The notes beneath the pieces are model-generated. The model was not told the origin of the DNA and made no database searches. It saw only the letters and a program-made list of their open reading frames with translations. From NCBI GenBank assembly GCA_000827205.1, contig KN832567.1, forward strand, positions 763,324-827,323: a stretch of DNA of 64,000 nt, given 5' to 3'. Of this stretch, positions 23,968 through 34,988 are shown in pieces; within the stretch, counting starts at the first letter, position 1, and each line of letters opens with the position of its first letter. Made by a program: the position numbers and the translations under genes. This stretch comes from Plicaturopsis crispa FD-325 SS-3. Taxonomy: Eukaryota > Basidiomycota > Agaricomycetes > Amylocorticiales > Amylocorticiaceae.

Positions 23968-24781
23968 CTAGAGTGCAGCGAGAACTGCGTCCGCGCCAGA
24001 CACGGTCACACCTGGAGCCGGCTCGACCTACGCAACATCAGGGAAGATCAGATGACGGCGAAAGTGAAAGCGAGAGCGTTCCATACCTCAACGTATTTGA
24101 CAACGAGGTCATCGAGGATGATCGCGTATCGCGAAGTGCGCACGCCCAGCCCGGCACCAGTGAGGTCGACCGAGAGGCCGAGGGTAGAGGACCAGGCTGC
24201 GAGAGGGTCGGAAAGGGCAAGGATCTGTTCTCCCGATGGATCAGCCATCGCACACAAGCCAGACCGACCCACGTGTGCGCACCTTGTCTCCAAGACCAAC
24301 AAAGCGGGCCCAACCGCTCATGACGAACGGATCGTTAGCAGCCACTACGGCGACGACGTCGACACCCTTCTTGGTGAATTCGTCACGCTTGGCAACGTAG
24401 GGGGGGAGGTGGTTGGCGTGGCATGTCGGCTACAATATCACGGATTGAATCAGAAGTAAATCGACAGGATAGAACACGACTCACGGTGAAAGCGCCTGGG
24501 ACGGAGAACAATACGACCTTCTTTCCCTTCCACTCATCTGTGCTCAAGGTGACAGCTGTTCGGCATCATACCACGGATCAGTGGAGGCGCATAGCTGATA
24601 TACCCTGAAGTGCTTACGAATTCCACATGCAGCCTGCAGAACGGCAAACGATGTCAGTGAGCAGCCATCTTGCAAGATCAGCCGTAGAATAACATACGTG
24701 ATCCTCGAGCTCGGGACTGTGGGGAATGTACTTGAAAGTCGCGGGGGGAATCGTGTCGCCGACTTTAATTGTGGGGGCCAT
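23968..24781 (-). CDS. Ahp1-type peroxiredoxin (PRX5 family)
   Basis: Thiol peroxidase that reduces hydrogen peroxide and alkyl hydroperoxides with thioredoxin; cytosolic or peroxisomal in fungi. Six exons: 24781-24698, 24633-24618 (only 16 nt), 24555-24485, 24429-24283, 24224-24087, 24027-23968. They join exactly in frame to 171 residues, the usual length (yeast Ahp1 is similar). Seen: MAPTIKVGDTIPPATFKY, then AACGIPVTLSTDEWKGKK, VVLFSVPGAFT, PTCHANHLPPYV with the peroxidatic Cys60, VAANDPFVMSGWAR, DPLAAWSSTLGLSVDL, GVRTSRYAIILDD and VSGADAVLAAL at the end. Cys31, encoded in the micro-exon, sits where Ahp1 has its resolving cysteine (Cys31). No C-terminal SKL-type signal, so cytosolic location is more likely. 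Confidence 0.95.
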
Positions 24782-24938
24782 CGCGTCTGAGTGCTTTCTG
24801 GTAATTGAAATGGGGGGTAGCTATGACAGAAATATGCAGTACGATTGCGCTATGCAAACGCTATAAGTACACGGCTATCTACCACGTGATATTATCCGAT
24901 ACTGAGTAAGAGCTGGTACATAGGGGCTATTTGCTTCC

Positions 24939-24946
24939 ACTCACAA
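24939..24946 (+). repeat. Left 8-bp target-site duplication ACTCACAA
   Basis: Identical to 26079-26086 and directly abutting the terminal inverted repeat of the element at 24947-26078. Confidence 0.88.
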
Positions 24947-26078
24947 TAGTGTTGCCGTCGAGGCGAGTTCAGATCGAAGTCAACTCGACCTCGCCTCGAA
25001 AAAGACACAACTCGTGCAAACTCGCCTCGCCGAGTTGCACCTCGAGGTAACTCGCGAGGTGGCTGATTTACTTCTATATCCAGTAATTTACTTTCCCACC
25101 ACTCACGTCACGCGTCAGGCCTGTGGCAATCGTCTCGAACTCTCGGTCCTGCCTAAGTCCTGCCGTCCTGGTATCGACATCTCCTCACTGTCCGTTGTAC
25201 CCGAACCCATTGCTACACTACGCATATTATGCAGCAACATACCCGGGTGCACATAAGTGATCTTAATAATCCGGTTAAATCGTGAATCTCTCCGCACGGC
25301 ACAGATCTAGTCGATGGGCACAACAATCCTGTCAGCGCAAAGTCGCATGTCGGCCGCAAACATTGCCACTAGTCTACGGAAAGTGCTAGGGGCGATAATT
25401 GCGATGAACGAGGTCTCAGGTATGTACACCTTTAAGCTCCCTGCCCACCATGAAACTCAAATCATACTACAGTCTCGGGGCTCACTGACATGCGCACTCC
25501 GACCTAGCAGTGCACCGAGATCTATAGGCATCCAGGTCGCACCCGCACTCGCATGCGGCATACTCCCCCACAGAGAACTCCGCAGTTCGCATTCGCTCTT
25601 TGCCCATGCGCTTCGGGCAGAAGCACGAGCTTACGGAGTGCACCGTATCGCCGCTCTTTGTGTTCTCCTTGTCCGAGTACACCGTCCCGTTCATGGCGCA
25701 CACCACCGTATCTTCTCAGTAGGCGCGTGCGTGCGTGACCACACTGAGGGACTCGAAGGAATGTCAGGATTGGCGGCGGCGCGGCGTTGATAGATACTCT
25801 GTATTATAGTAATTTGATCTCTAATACACAGTTGTCTGCCTTATTTCTCGACTTGAGAGCAATCACTACAAAAATATGCATGGAAATTGTCGAGCCAACG
25901 CAACACTTGCAAGTCCTGGGCTAACGAAAATCGATGATCCTGATTGGCTGGGCAGTCGGACCGGACAACGTGGCACCTCGCGAGGTGAACTCGACCTCGC
26001 CTCGCTCCAACTCGGAAAAAGCGAGTTACGTCGAGTTGGCCAACTCGCCTCGCCTCACCTCGACTCGCGGCAACACTA
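24947..26078. mobile_element. Non-autonomous DNA transposon with 8-bp TSD (hAT-like)
   Basis: 1132 bp. It begins TAGTGTTGCCG and ends CGGCAACACTA, a perfect 11-bp terminal inverted repeat. Perfect 8-bp direct duplications ACTCACAA flank it (24939-24946 and 26079-26086). Inside both ends are clusters of CTCGCCTCG / CGAGGTCGAG-type motifs, partly inverted to each other (24955-25070 and 25975-26070). Such subterminal repeats are typical transposase-binding regions. No transposase or other recognisable protein is encoded, so it depends on another copy for movement. An 8-bp TSD and a short TIR fit hAT best; KDZ (Kyakuja/Dileera/Zisupton) or P-like elements also make 8-bp duplications. The intact TSD and TIR point to a recent insertion. 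It lies 166 bases upstream of the peroxiredoxin start codon. Confidence 0.88.
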
Positions 26079-26086
26079 ACTCACAA
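26079..26086 (+). repeat. Right 8-bp target-site duplication ACTCACAA
   Basis: Second copy of the duplication flanking the element at 24947-26078. Confidence 0.88.
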
Positions 26087-26664
26087 GGATCGTATGCTCG
26101 CGGTGCCCGAGCGCGACGCGGTCGGGGTACCTGGTATCAGTTGTGGCAAACTTTGACATTAATATTGGGTAGACGAGATGGCAGCCTGTCGATATCGTCG
26201 CTGAACATCCGGTGCGCGTCTGAAATGTCGACAGGGATTTCTGCTAGGGTCACATTCGTGAGTGCCCAGTACCGTAACGCGTGTGTCATGAAGGATTGCC
26301 CGTGAGCACGGGCAGGTTGTGCGAACCAATGAGTTCAGTCAGCATTCCACCATTGTGCACGAGACGATTAGAGATACTCTGCGTGCGCAATGCGGCTCAA
26401 GTGGTTGGCCTTCCCACGCAAGGTGCGATAGAAGACTGAAGTGAACGCCTGAGCGCTCGGTCACATCTTCCATCTGAGCACTCGAGAATCTCACTGAGAG
26501 GAACCAGTTAGTACATGGCGTCCCGAATGGTCTGATGAACATTGCGACTGCTAACCTTGGACAACATCTGGGCATCAATGGCAAAATAATATCATGTTTA
26601 AATTGTTCGTGGCGTGACGCAGAAACAGCATAAATACGTTCACCCATTGCGGACGATGCCGGCA
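26087..26664. other. Intergenic region downstream of the GH76 gene
   Basis: No recognisable gene. A 168-residue minus-strand frame at 26339-26845 overlaps the GH76 last exons in another frame and looks like a shadow. Confidence 0.4.
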
Positions 26665-28606
26665 TTAATTGGTGTCGATGGCGGAAGTCAGCACATCCAG
26701 AGCCGCAAGTTGTCCCCAAGTCGTGAAGGCTTGTGCTGGCCCGCTCCAATTTGCAGAGTATGAGGACCCGTTGGCAGCCAGTTCCAGGAGCGCGTTGTAC
26801 TGACAAAATTCGACTTGAATAAAGACGATAGAGATTGACGATCATGAAAAATGCATACCTGGACGTCTATATAGCTGTGGATCAATGTACGCAGGTCGCT
26901 GTTACTCGAGCGGTTGTACGCCTCGTGCAGGCCACGTATGAACACGGCTACACATGTCAATGATGTCATTAGCATCAGATTGACAAAGTATCACTGGTGA
27001 ATCGCGTACCCTTAAAGCCAACACCGTCGTTGTTTGCAGTGGTATCTGAGCCTTCAGTTATAATACCGTTCGCGCCTTCCCACACGGTCGACTTGACCGA
27101 CGCCGCGACGATATTAACCAGCCTATCACTCGAATGAGCCCCGGGTGCAATTCATAAGCGTATCTGCATGCTCACAGATCGGTCCACTGCGAATCACCGG
27201 TCACAGCGGCTAGAACACTGAGTCCCTCGACATATTTTCCGCTGTTGTAGGTGAAGAGTTCCGTCGCAGGAGACTTGCTGCAGTCCTGCGCGTTGACGGT
27301 GTCGAGGACAAGGTAGTCGGAGTTCAAGTTGTGCGCCTTTATCCAGGTCGCACTAAGGATGGCGGCGTTGGTGTATTTTGAGTCGCCCGTGACTTCGGCG
27401 AGGTATGCAGAAAGCCTTGGGAGAGGAAGTGTTGGTGATTTCATGATAGTGAGCCGTTCGAAATACTCACGCCACGTATAACCTGAGAATCATATACTAA
27501 GTACCGCCAAATGGCCTATCGCATTGAGAAGTGGGCTCACCCTGTTGTAATAGAATTCACGGATGTGTCGTCGCTGGTAGGCCGCTATAGTGGCGTCAAT
27601 TGCTAGCCCCGTTCAGTTATTCAGCGATTGTTTTACCCAGAAGACTCCGCCTGCCATAGTTGCTGTACATCACTTGCGATGAGTCGGATTGCTGCCTGCT
27701 TGCAAGATATTAGACGCACCTCCATCGCACGTACTCGCGATGGTGAAACCTTTGTTTGGCTGCGACCCGGAGCTGGCCTCGTCTGCAGTGATGACGCTGT
27801 TTGCCCGTCGGCATATAGGTCGTCGAATATGGAGGGGGAAGCAACGCACTAGCCCGTAACATGATCCCAGGTAGCCTCTGCGTGTGCAAGAAGCGTCCCG
27901 TCGCTATATGCTCGATTCGCATAGACTGCAGCTGTGGCCCACCACCTATAGATGGCAATTTCATGACTGGGTGGTTCTGGTGCTATCGCTTCCCCACTTA
28001 CATCGCGTCATCGTTGTACTTGGGGTGCAAGTTAGCGTCAATTGGTGACAGACACTACGGCAGCACTCACACTACGACAGGCATAACGGCATATGAGAAA
28101 TCATTGAACTAAACATTTAAGTGGCCGCAAGACCTACCCGTATTGATCATAGTTAGCGTAAGCAGCAAACACGGCATTCAAAGCGTTCGTGGTCGCGTCT
28201 TTGTTCACGGTCGTTCCAGCGACATGGTCTTGGTTAGCCGCAACAGACCAAACGTTCCCAGATTGCCAATATCCGATGCCTAAACGGAATGCAATCTCAG
28301 TGCCTCAGATACGGTACATATGATGGCCGAACCGAAGGCACGAATACATGTACTCACCGTTAAACTGGCCGGTACTGCCAAGCTGGCCATTGATCGTGTT
28401 AATCGCATCCTGGCCGATGGAGATACGCTCAGATAACGGTCGTGAGTTGCTGAACTCCTATTCAGTTACAGAATGGTACTTATGCGTCAGAAAGAGAATG
28501 GCGCGCTGGTGAATCAGCTACGCACCCGCCATCCGGTTGGGACACCGAGATCCTGAGCCGCCGAAAGCGAGAGAAAACCTAGGGCGGAGAGAACGATATG
28601 GTTCAT
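26665..28606 (-). CDS. Glycoside hydrolase family 76, alpha-1,6-mannanase-like, secreted
   Basis: Endo-alpha-1,6-mannanase/transglycosidase of the secretory route, acting on mannan side chains or on wall glycoproteins. It begins with a signal peptide, MNHIVLSALGFLSLSAAQDL. First exons: 28606-28526, 28457-28358, 28279-28138. Family blocks in order: FNGIGYWQSGNVWSVAANQD, VFAAYANYDQY, the catalytic Asp pair in YNDDAMWWATAAVY, RAYSDGTLLAHAEATWDHV, FTIASTCDGGVFWV, the exon with SAYLAEVTGDSKYTNAAI and ELFTYNSGKYVEGLSVL, then AVFIRGLHEAYNRSSNSD and a last exon ending in ALDVLTSAIDTN. No GPI signal is seen, so it is probably a soluble secreted enzyme rather than Dfg5/Dcw1. The join between 28138 and the YNDDAMWW exon is not resolved: a one-base exon would fit. 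Family call is firm. Confidence 0.9.
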
Positions 28607-29288
28607 AATGATGAGTTACAGCGCGGGGCAGCAGCGGGAGAGGTGTTCAATGGTACGGTCGGCCACGGTTCCCTTTTATGTCGAGGTGAGACGACGGGCT
28701 GGGAAGGCCGTAGTTTTATATAATGATTTTGCAATGGTCAAAAGACTATGCCGCGCATGAGCATAGCATGCCATTGCGTTTCAGAGTCCCACAGATCGCT
28801 AAGGCTTGACAGATCATGGGGTGCAGTGCGCCGTGGGCTATGCCCAGAATGACCGTAATTGAGTTCGACTTGCTCAATACGAGCAATATGCAGCGCTTCT
28901 CGGTGACACCATGCGTGCTCCGTGATCACGAAATGGAACCGGCTATAGGTCTGCTCTGAAAGCACCTATTGAGTTTACCTAGAATGACAGAGCATGAGAA
29001 CGGTTGCAGCATACATTCAAGGTACAAGAAGTACATACTTAGTTGATCCATAAACTCAGTTGCCAATCTTGACAAAGGCTTGCATCTTTCCAGCGGCTGC
29101 ATCGCTATGCACCGAGAACATTGTAGCATTCAGCAGAGCTGTACTATAGCGTCAAGAGTTGGTAGTCAAAGGAGGAGGAGCTCGTTCAACGAACTGGACA
29201 GAATTTGGGCGAACCAGGCTTACGTAATCTAATAGTTAGATATTATTCTTCACGCTCCTCGTCGTCGCGCTCGTTGAGCTCGACCATC
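28607..29288. other. Divergent intergenic region between GH76 and NDC1
   Basis: 0.68 kb. The minus strand reads CATAAAAGGG near 28672, a TATA-like box for the GH76 gene. No further gene is seen; the rest probably holds the NDC1 promoter. Confidence 0.4.
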
Positions 29289-31515
29289 ATGGCGTCGACG
29301 ACGGCGCTGAGCCAGTCAAACTCTCGATCGCGTATAGGGACCCCAATACGCGCCATAACTTCATCTCTATCCTCACGCTCGTCCCCGTCTGTCCCGCCAG
29401 CGTCGCACACTTACGAACCGCTGCTCAAGTCCGTGCTGCGCCACCGACTGCTCTACAACATCTTCGCGTTCTCTGCCGTTTTTTCTTGGGGCCTTACCGT
29501 GCTTTGGTCAGAAAACAATGGACGCAGCGCAGCAGACTCGTTAACGGCCCTCGTCAAGCCCACGACGTTCTTTTTGGCTCTGGTCAATTGGGCTGTCGGC
29601 GTATTGGCGGTGATCGTGTTGCGAAAAACATATCTAACTGGTGAGCTACAGCCTGAAATCGCGTCGGAAATGTGCTGACTGTCGTATAGCGACTCCAACG
29701 TCGGCATCATCGCCAGCGCAGACGGTGCATAGCGCGGTCGCAAAAGCCAGAACGGCACGTGCGCTGATCACATACAGCGCATCTGCCTTGGTGCTGGCAG
29801 CCGTGTATACTACCATGTCCGAGCCAAGTGCGCGTCTATCCCTGTTCGTAAAGTCTAAGTACGTCTACACTGAACTTCGCTCTCGTTCCGCCTTTGTTCT
29901 AATGTTTTTGCGTTCATTTGCGGCTGCAGAAAACATCCATACTACCTCAATGGGCGATTACTATTCCTTTTCCTCGCACAAATAACACTGGCGTTTGCAT
30001 TCACATTACGCGCTGTGCTTCTGGACCGATTTTTCTTTCGCTGGTCCCCCTCACCGCAAACTTCTACGCGGTTTCCACACCCCTCGCTCCTTAAAACGGT
30101 CGCCACGGCTGTATTCTTGCCAATACTCGCCGCCCCAGTTTCAGTCCTTCTCGTACTGAGCGTGCGCGCAGCATTTCTGACCCTGCCAATCCCTTTCGCG
30201 CGCCATTTTGTGCGTGGCGGATGGTGGGTCCCTATACGCCATATCGGACTGATTTGGCGCGCTTGGGTTCTTGGCGCGGGCACCGTAGGCGGGTGGGAGT
30301 GGGCCGAAGGCATGTTTGACGTGGTCGTACCATTAGTACGCAGGTTCTGTTTTCTCCTTGTCGCCGTATCTAACAGACATTGGCTCAGCCTACAAAACTC
30401 GCCCAGCTGACCGCGTCGCCTGCAGTCACCCTGGTATCGGCCGTGTCGTCACCCACATTTCCTGCTGCTCCAGAGCCGATGCACTATTACGCTTATGACG
30501 AGCTTCTCGCTCTGTCCCCGGCAGAACGCGCTGTGATATTCACAGAGCAGAAGTACAACCCCGGGCTTTGGAACGTGCTCGTCAGAGAGGCACTTGGTGT
30601 CCTCGGGCGCGATTGGCGCTTGTTCGTCGCGAAAGGGAAACCGCCAGCGCCAGACGCGGCCCCTGCTTCTGCGCCCTCGCCCGCGCTGAAGGGGCCCCAG
30701 ACGGCTGCTCCCACGCCGCTCATAGAAAAGCAGATATTCAAGCCGGGCACAGGGTCGCCGCTGCGGAGCGTGCTCGACTCGCTCGCGGCGGATGGCCAGG
30801 TCGCGGGCGCGGTCCCCGAGCTATTCCGCTCGGTGCCGGTGCCCGCGGAGGCGAAGAAGGTCGAGGAGGAGGTGAAAAAGGAGGTGGGCGTCGTAGCGCA
30901 GGAGGTAAAGCGGGTTGTCGATCGCGTGAAGAACGTAGGAACCTCGTTTGGCACGAGCGCGCTGGGCGAGGAGTGGAATGCGTGGTGGGGCAGGGAGAGG
31001 GTGGATCGCATTGCAGAGGTGTGCCTGCCAAACCGGGAGCTGGACATCCTGGTTGTGCGCGGTACGTTTTTCCTCTCCGTCTTGATCGAATCATATTCTA
31101 AGGTGGCATTTCGTGTAGTACTGGCGCAGCTGACGTGTGCGTCGCTGGAGGAAGACCGGTATGGTGTCGTGCAGCGCGACATTCCCCGAATACTCGAAGC
31201 ATTCCTCAAGTTTTTGGATGCTCTCGAGCAATATCAACTCGAGCTTGGCGAGAAGGTGTCCGCGGCGGGTGAAGGTGCAGAAAAGGAAAGAATACAGGAA
31301 GAAGCTGCGCGTGCAGGACTCATCTTGGGCAATTTATCGGACGGTACGTCTTGCGTCTGAAAAATTTGAGAGGCCTTTGCTTACCGCGCGTTTCATTATC
31401 AGCATTGAAAGAAGGTGTGGCATCGATTGTACGGACGTTTGGGAGCGGGTTGGCTGCATTCAAGTTCCCCTCCAGCATTGCGAGGAAGTTGCAGGGGTTT
31501 GTTGACTACAGCTAG
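29289..31515 (+). CDS. NDC1: Nucleoporin NDC1, transmembrane pore-complex anchor
   Basis: Membrane nucleoporin that anchors the nuclear pore complex and the spindle pole body in the nuclear envelope. Six exons: 29289-29640, 29690-29858, 29930-30335, 30377-31061, 31119-31343, 31403-31515, in frame to 649 residues. The N-terminal half has about six membrane segments: LLYNIFAFSAVFSWGLTVLW, TTFFLALVNWAVGVLAVIVL, ALITYSASALVLAAVYTT, LLFLFLAQITLAFAFTL, ATAVFLPILAAPVSVLLVLS, and a stretch around GGWWVPIRHIGLIWRAWVLG. The soluble C-terminal half contains FTEQKYNPGLWNVLVREALG and ends ALKEGVASIVRTFGSGLAAF, then ARKLQGFVDYS. Order and end motif agree with fungal Ndc1_Nup proteins. The start is the first Met after the leader; an in-frame Met at 29205 upstream is followed by a poor leader. 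Confidence 0.88.
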
Positions 31516-32086
31516 CCTTTGTTTTACATGACATCGTTGTTAACATCGGAGATTTTGACACTACCCGGGCAGAATATCGGTATGAATCCGTTCCACTGGT
31601 CGTTTTCTGATCGTTATGTATCATCGGGACGGTCAAGGAACGGCGTTCAATGTCGTTGTAGGTCGATGCGCCGATACCGACCAATGTGCATGCAGACGCC
31701 GGGGGTCTCTGCACGCACGTTTGCATGCCGGCTGGTAAGCCTGTAAAACACGTTTGATTTCAATGCAGAATACGCATCACTTACTCAAACAGCTCGCAGA
31801 TGGACCGAACGTGCTCCCCATATCTCCCAAGCTTGACTTATCGGTACCAGTGCCCCAACGAATGCTTGTGGGTACTCGTCCCGACAACATCTGCCTTCGC
31901 CCCGATGATCCCTTCTTGAACACGATCAACACATAATCAAGGTCGTTTCCCTCGTGTGGCAAAAGTACAATCTGACTCTTGAGTTCCAGATATAAGAGCC
32001 GTGCTTCCTTTTGAGCATGGATATGCTAGCGCAAGCCCCTCCCCTCACGATACCCGGGCATCCCCTGCTCGCGTCACGACCGAGAC
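31516..32086. other. Intergenic region
   Basis: 0.57 kb between NDC1 and the TLC-domain gene. CCCCTC and CCCGGGCA tracts close to 32040-32055 may belong to the promoter. No gene seen. Confidence 0.35.
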
Positions 32087-32993
32087 ATGATTTCCATCCT
32101 CAATCTCGATGACCCGACCTTTCTATCTCTCTCCTCTACACGACCATCATCCATATTCTCCACCGCCCTCCTCGCGTTCGTAGCAATATACTACACGCTT
32201 GCGCCCTACTACAAGTCGACGAAACAGCTTTCATGGATCCTCACGAGCGTGGCAAGCGCCGCCATGGTCCTCTCCAGCGTCCCATTCGTCTGCGACTACG
32301 TCGCGAGCAAGGGTGATGTGCGCTTCGTGGGGACGCATGCTGTGTGGGCGTATGCCGCCTGCAGAGTCTTCCAGGCCTATCTCGTCGCGTAAGCTCATCC
32401 CAGCACCCTATCAAGCTGGTCTCACCGCTTCACCACAGCGATCTGCTCATGGGCTTCATGCACTATCGGGAGCACCTTACGCTTTCTACGGGCTGGATCC
32501 ACCACACATTGTATGTCTTTATTGTCCAGCTCGCTATTCGGCGGGAATGGACACATGTATTCTGTCTCTGTCTGCTCATGGAGGTAAGCATTTTGCACTT
32601 TGCACTCTCGCTGTCCCCCGCGTTCCGCGTCGCCGACACCATGCGCAGCTGCCCACATTTGTCCTGTCCGTCGCATCTCTCCACCCGCACCTCCGCTCCA
32701 ACCTCCTCTTCGCCGTCACCTTTTTCGGCACCCGCATTGCATTCCACGCGGTCTTGATCGTGGAGTACTACCGTGTGGAGGAATCCGTCCTTCCAGCGGC
32801 CCTCCTGGCGTGCGTGTTCCCCATGCACGCGTTCTGGTTCTGGGGCTGTCTGAAAGGATTTGCGAGGCGTCGGGGGATGCAGGGTAGTAGCGTGATTCGC
32901 ATCGTGCTGCTCGACTTTTCCGAGACGAAGGAGGGTGCAGTGCTGTCTGTGAACATGCCGGGCTCATGGTGCACTTCGTATATCCTTGGATGA
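32087..32993 (+). CDS. TLC-domain membrane protein (TMEM56/TLCD-like)
   Basis: Multi-pass membrane protein, probably of ER or Golgi, of the TRAM-LAG1-CLN8 domain superfamily, whose members act on or sense lipids. Three exons: 32087-32388, 32439-32583, 32649-32993, in frame to 263 residues. Membrane segments: SIFSTALLAFVAIYYTLA, LSWILTSVASAAMVLSSVPF, HAVWAYAACRVFQAYLVADL, and the conserved block HYREHLTLSTGWIHHTLYVF with its paired histidines, then FCLCLLMEVLPTFVLSVA, LLFAVTFFGTRIAFHAVLIV, and LPAALLACVFPMHAFWFWGC. The tail is short and ends CTSYILG. The HH...LPTF pattern is what points to TLC; a catalytic ceramide synthase role is unlikely because the Lag motif is missing. Confidence 0.82.
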
Positions 32994-33391
32994 GTACTAT
33001 ATTACTTAGATGAACATGTACAGTAGTGGATATCTCGGATCGCCCGTCTGGCACGACAGTCCACGACGGACTCACGTATGTTATACATACTTCAAAGGTC
33101 TTTGTCGCGGATTCGATGAGCAGGTCAGACACCTTACCGTAACCATATACCTTACGCCAATAATATCCTCCAATGTAAGCCAGTGTACCTATACGTCCTT
33201 TACAGACTTATACTACCCTCCCAATAGATTATAATTGTCGTCCAACTTCTTATCTGCGACGCGTTGCGTCGAGATCTAGGCGAGCCTCGCGCTACCGTAA
33301 CGCTCGGGTAGGACTTGACCTGGACGGTAGGCTGACTTTGCCTTCAACGTGCCCAAGCTTCAATAATTAACGTCCTCGCACCCCGAATTCA
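32994..33391. other. Promoter region of deaminase-like copy 1
   Basis: 0.4 kb with no ORF of note. The sequence just upstream of the start codon (33300-33391) shows no similarity to the sequence upstream of copy 2 at 36937. Confidence 0.4.
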
Positions 33392-34836
33392 ATGCCATAC
33401 GATCCTGAACTCGCACTAGCCTGCCTCTATGCCAACCAACACGAGTCCAACGCGTACTTTGACCCATACAGAGACGCACCCTACGAACGGTCCCGACCCG
33501 CAAAACACCCGTTTCAGAAGAACAACAAAGACAAGGATGTTGCAATAGTTCTGGACGCCCTCGCCGAATGCTCGATGTACGAAGCCCGACATCACAGCGT
33601 CTCCATATCCCTGACCGTCACCGTGACAAATGCCACTCTGTACGTCGCACAAGTGGGTGGCTCCATGGACGTGGTCGTCGGCCACTTGCATGGGATCATG
33701 GCCCATCTGCGCCGCATCCGCGAGTCTATATCGTCCCCCGTTCCGCCCGAACATCGCTCCCAACGTGGATTCGATCTTCGTTTGGCGCGAGAGTTCGGAT
33801 TCTTCCTCACCAAATTCTCTATCGACAAACTGCGGTGGCGCATCCTCAAACACATTGACACCTTTCTCAACGACTACCTGCCCAAAGTGCCCGGCGGTAT
33901 CCCCGCCATCCCCTACGGGGATCTGCAAGCTTTCACTGCTGACCTTCATGATATTCGCGCCCGACTGCCTCACCAAGGGCCGGTAGGAGACAGCGACATC
34001 GTATGGCTCATGGAACGCACCAAGGACTGGCAACTGCGTTGGCGACGTAAGCCTCGCGGTGCAATGATCCGGAATATGCCCGAGTTCATAGATATCTGCG
34101 GTACGTTTCTTTTTGGTTTAGGCGCGGGTTCTCGTCGTGCTAATGCTTTACCACAGCCAAATCGACATTCTCTCTCGAGCGATACATGCAGAAGATTCTC
34201 TTCTGTCGGAACAACTACCTCGACCTCTTGGGTCTTCTACATCCCAGACACGTCTCTGTTTTCCTAGACGGACAATTCATCATCGAAGCTATTCCGCCCA
34301 TACGACGTCCGATGTCAATCGACATTCGCTACGAGGCCTTCTTGCCACACATGGAGCAAATGCGAAACGTGGCTTGGGTTTGGCGCTCTCAAGATCTCCC
34401 ATCCCTCTACGGTCGCATGGTAGAGCAGCTCATCCGTGTGATGACCGCGAACGGAGCTACTCTCAGTGAAGACAGATCCAGGCTCGACTTTGGGCTCGCC
34501 GACGTCCACCCGGAGTGCGTGCTGGTCGCGTACCACTGTCTTCACTGGGGACTGGAACCGTTCCCGTACCTGGGCATGTCGCAGTCGCCGTGCCGCGGGT
34601 GCCAGTGCTACATCAGTTCGCTGTCCCGTCAGTACGAATGGGACTCGCCCACGTTGTTCCACCGACCTGACGCATCTCTGCATGTGCGCATGCCATGGGT
34701 GGGCCCGCTGTTGGACCCACTCGATGCCTCTGGTCAATATTCCGCGCGCGATGCTCTCATGTTTTGGGGCATGTTAAATGCGTCGCTTGAGCGGGACTTC
34801 GAATTCTGCGCGTGGCCACACAGGACGACAGCGTAG
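33392..34836 (+). CDS. Deaminase-fold protein, copy 1 (HPE...PCRGC)
   Basis: Two exons, 33392-34100 and 34157-34836, in frame to 462 residues. The C-terminal part carries a zinc-deaminase signature: His354-Pro-Glu356 in LADVHPECVLVAYHC, and Cys382-x-x-Cys385 in SQSPCRGCQCYISSL. The 26-residue spacing is normal for the cytidine-deaminase superfamily. The pattern resembles the OTT_1508-type deaminases that are expanded in basidiomycetes and related to bacterial ones (Iyer, Aravind and co-workers); this assignment is from memory and needs a profile search. The N-terminal 350 residues look helical, with FSIDKLRWRILKHIDTFLND and RPMSIDIRYEAFLPH, and match no family I know. No signal peptide or membrane segment. 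The substrate is unknown. A close paralogue lies at 36937. Confidence 0.85.
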
Positions 34837-34980
34837 AGAGACCTCAGTTTGTAGACGCCATCCTTTTTGGTTCAACACGATGCCCTTGGTGCCCTGATCT
34901 TAACCCTTGTGCTGCGTCTACGTGCTTCCGCTTGATGAAGGTGCATGCACCTGGCGATATATCCTGTCCCTTCCGAAATA

Positions 34981-34988
34981 GTATACTC
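34981..34988 (+). repeat. Left 8-bp target-site duplication GTATACTC
   Basis: Identical to 36401-36408. The uninterrupted site is kept at about 38505-38512 in the second duplicon, where a single GTATACTC is followed by ATCTATGG. Confidence 0.88.

Noticed and set aside
23973-24323. Plus-strand ORF of 116 residues
   Set aside because: Shadow of the peroxiredoxin exons on the other strand.
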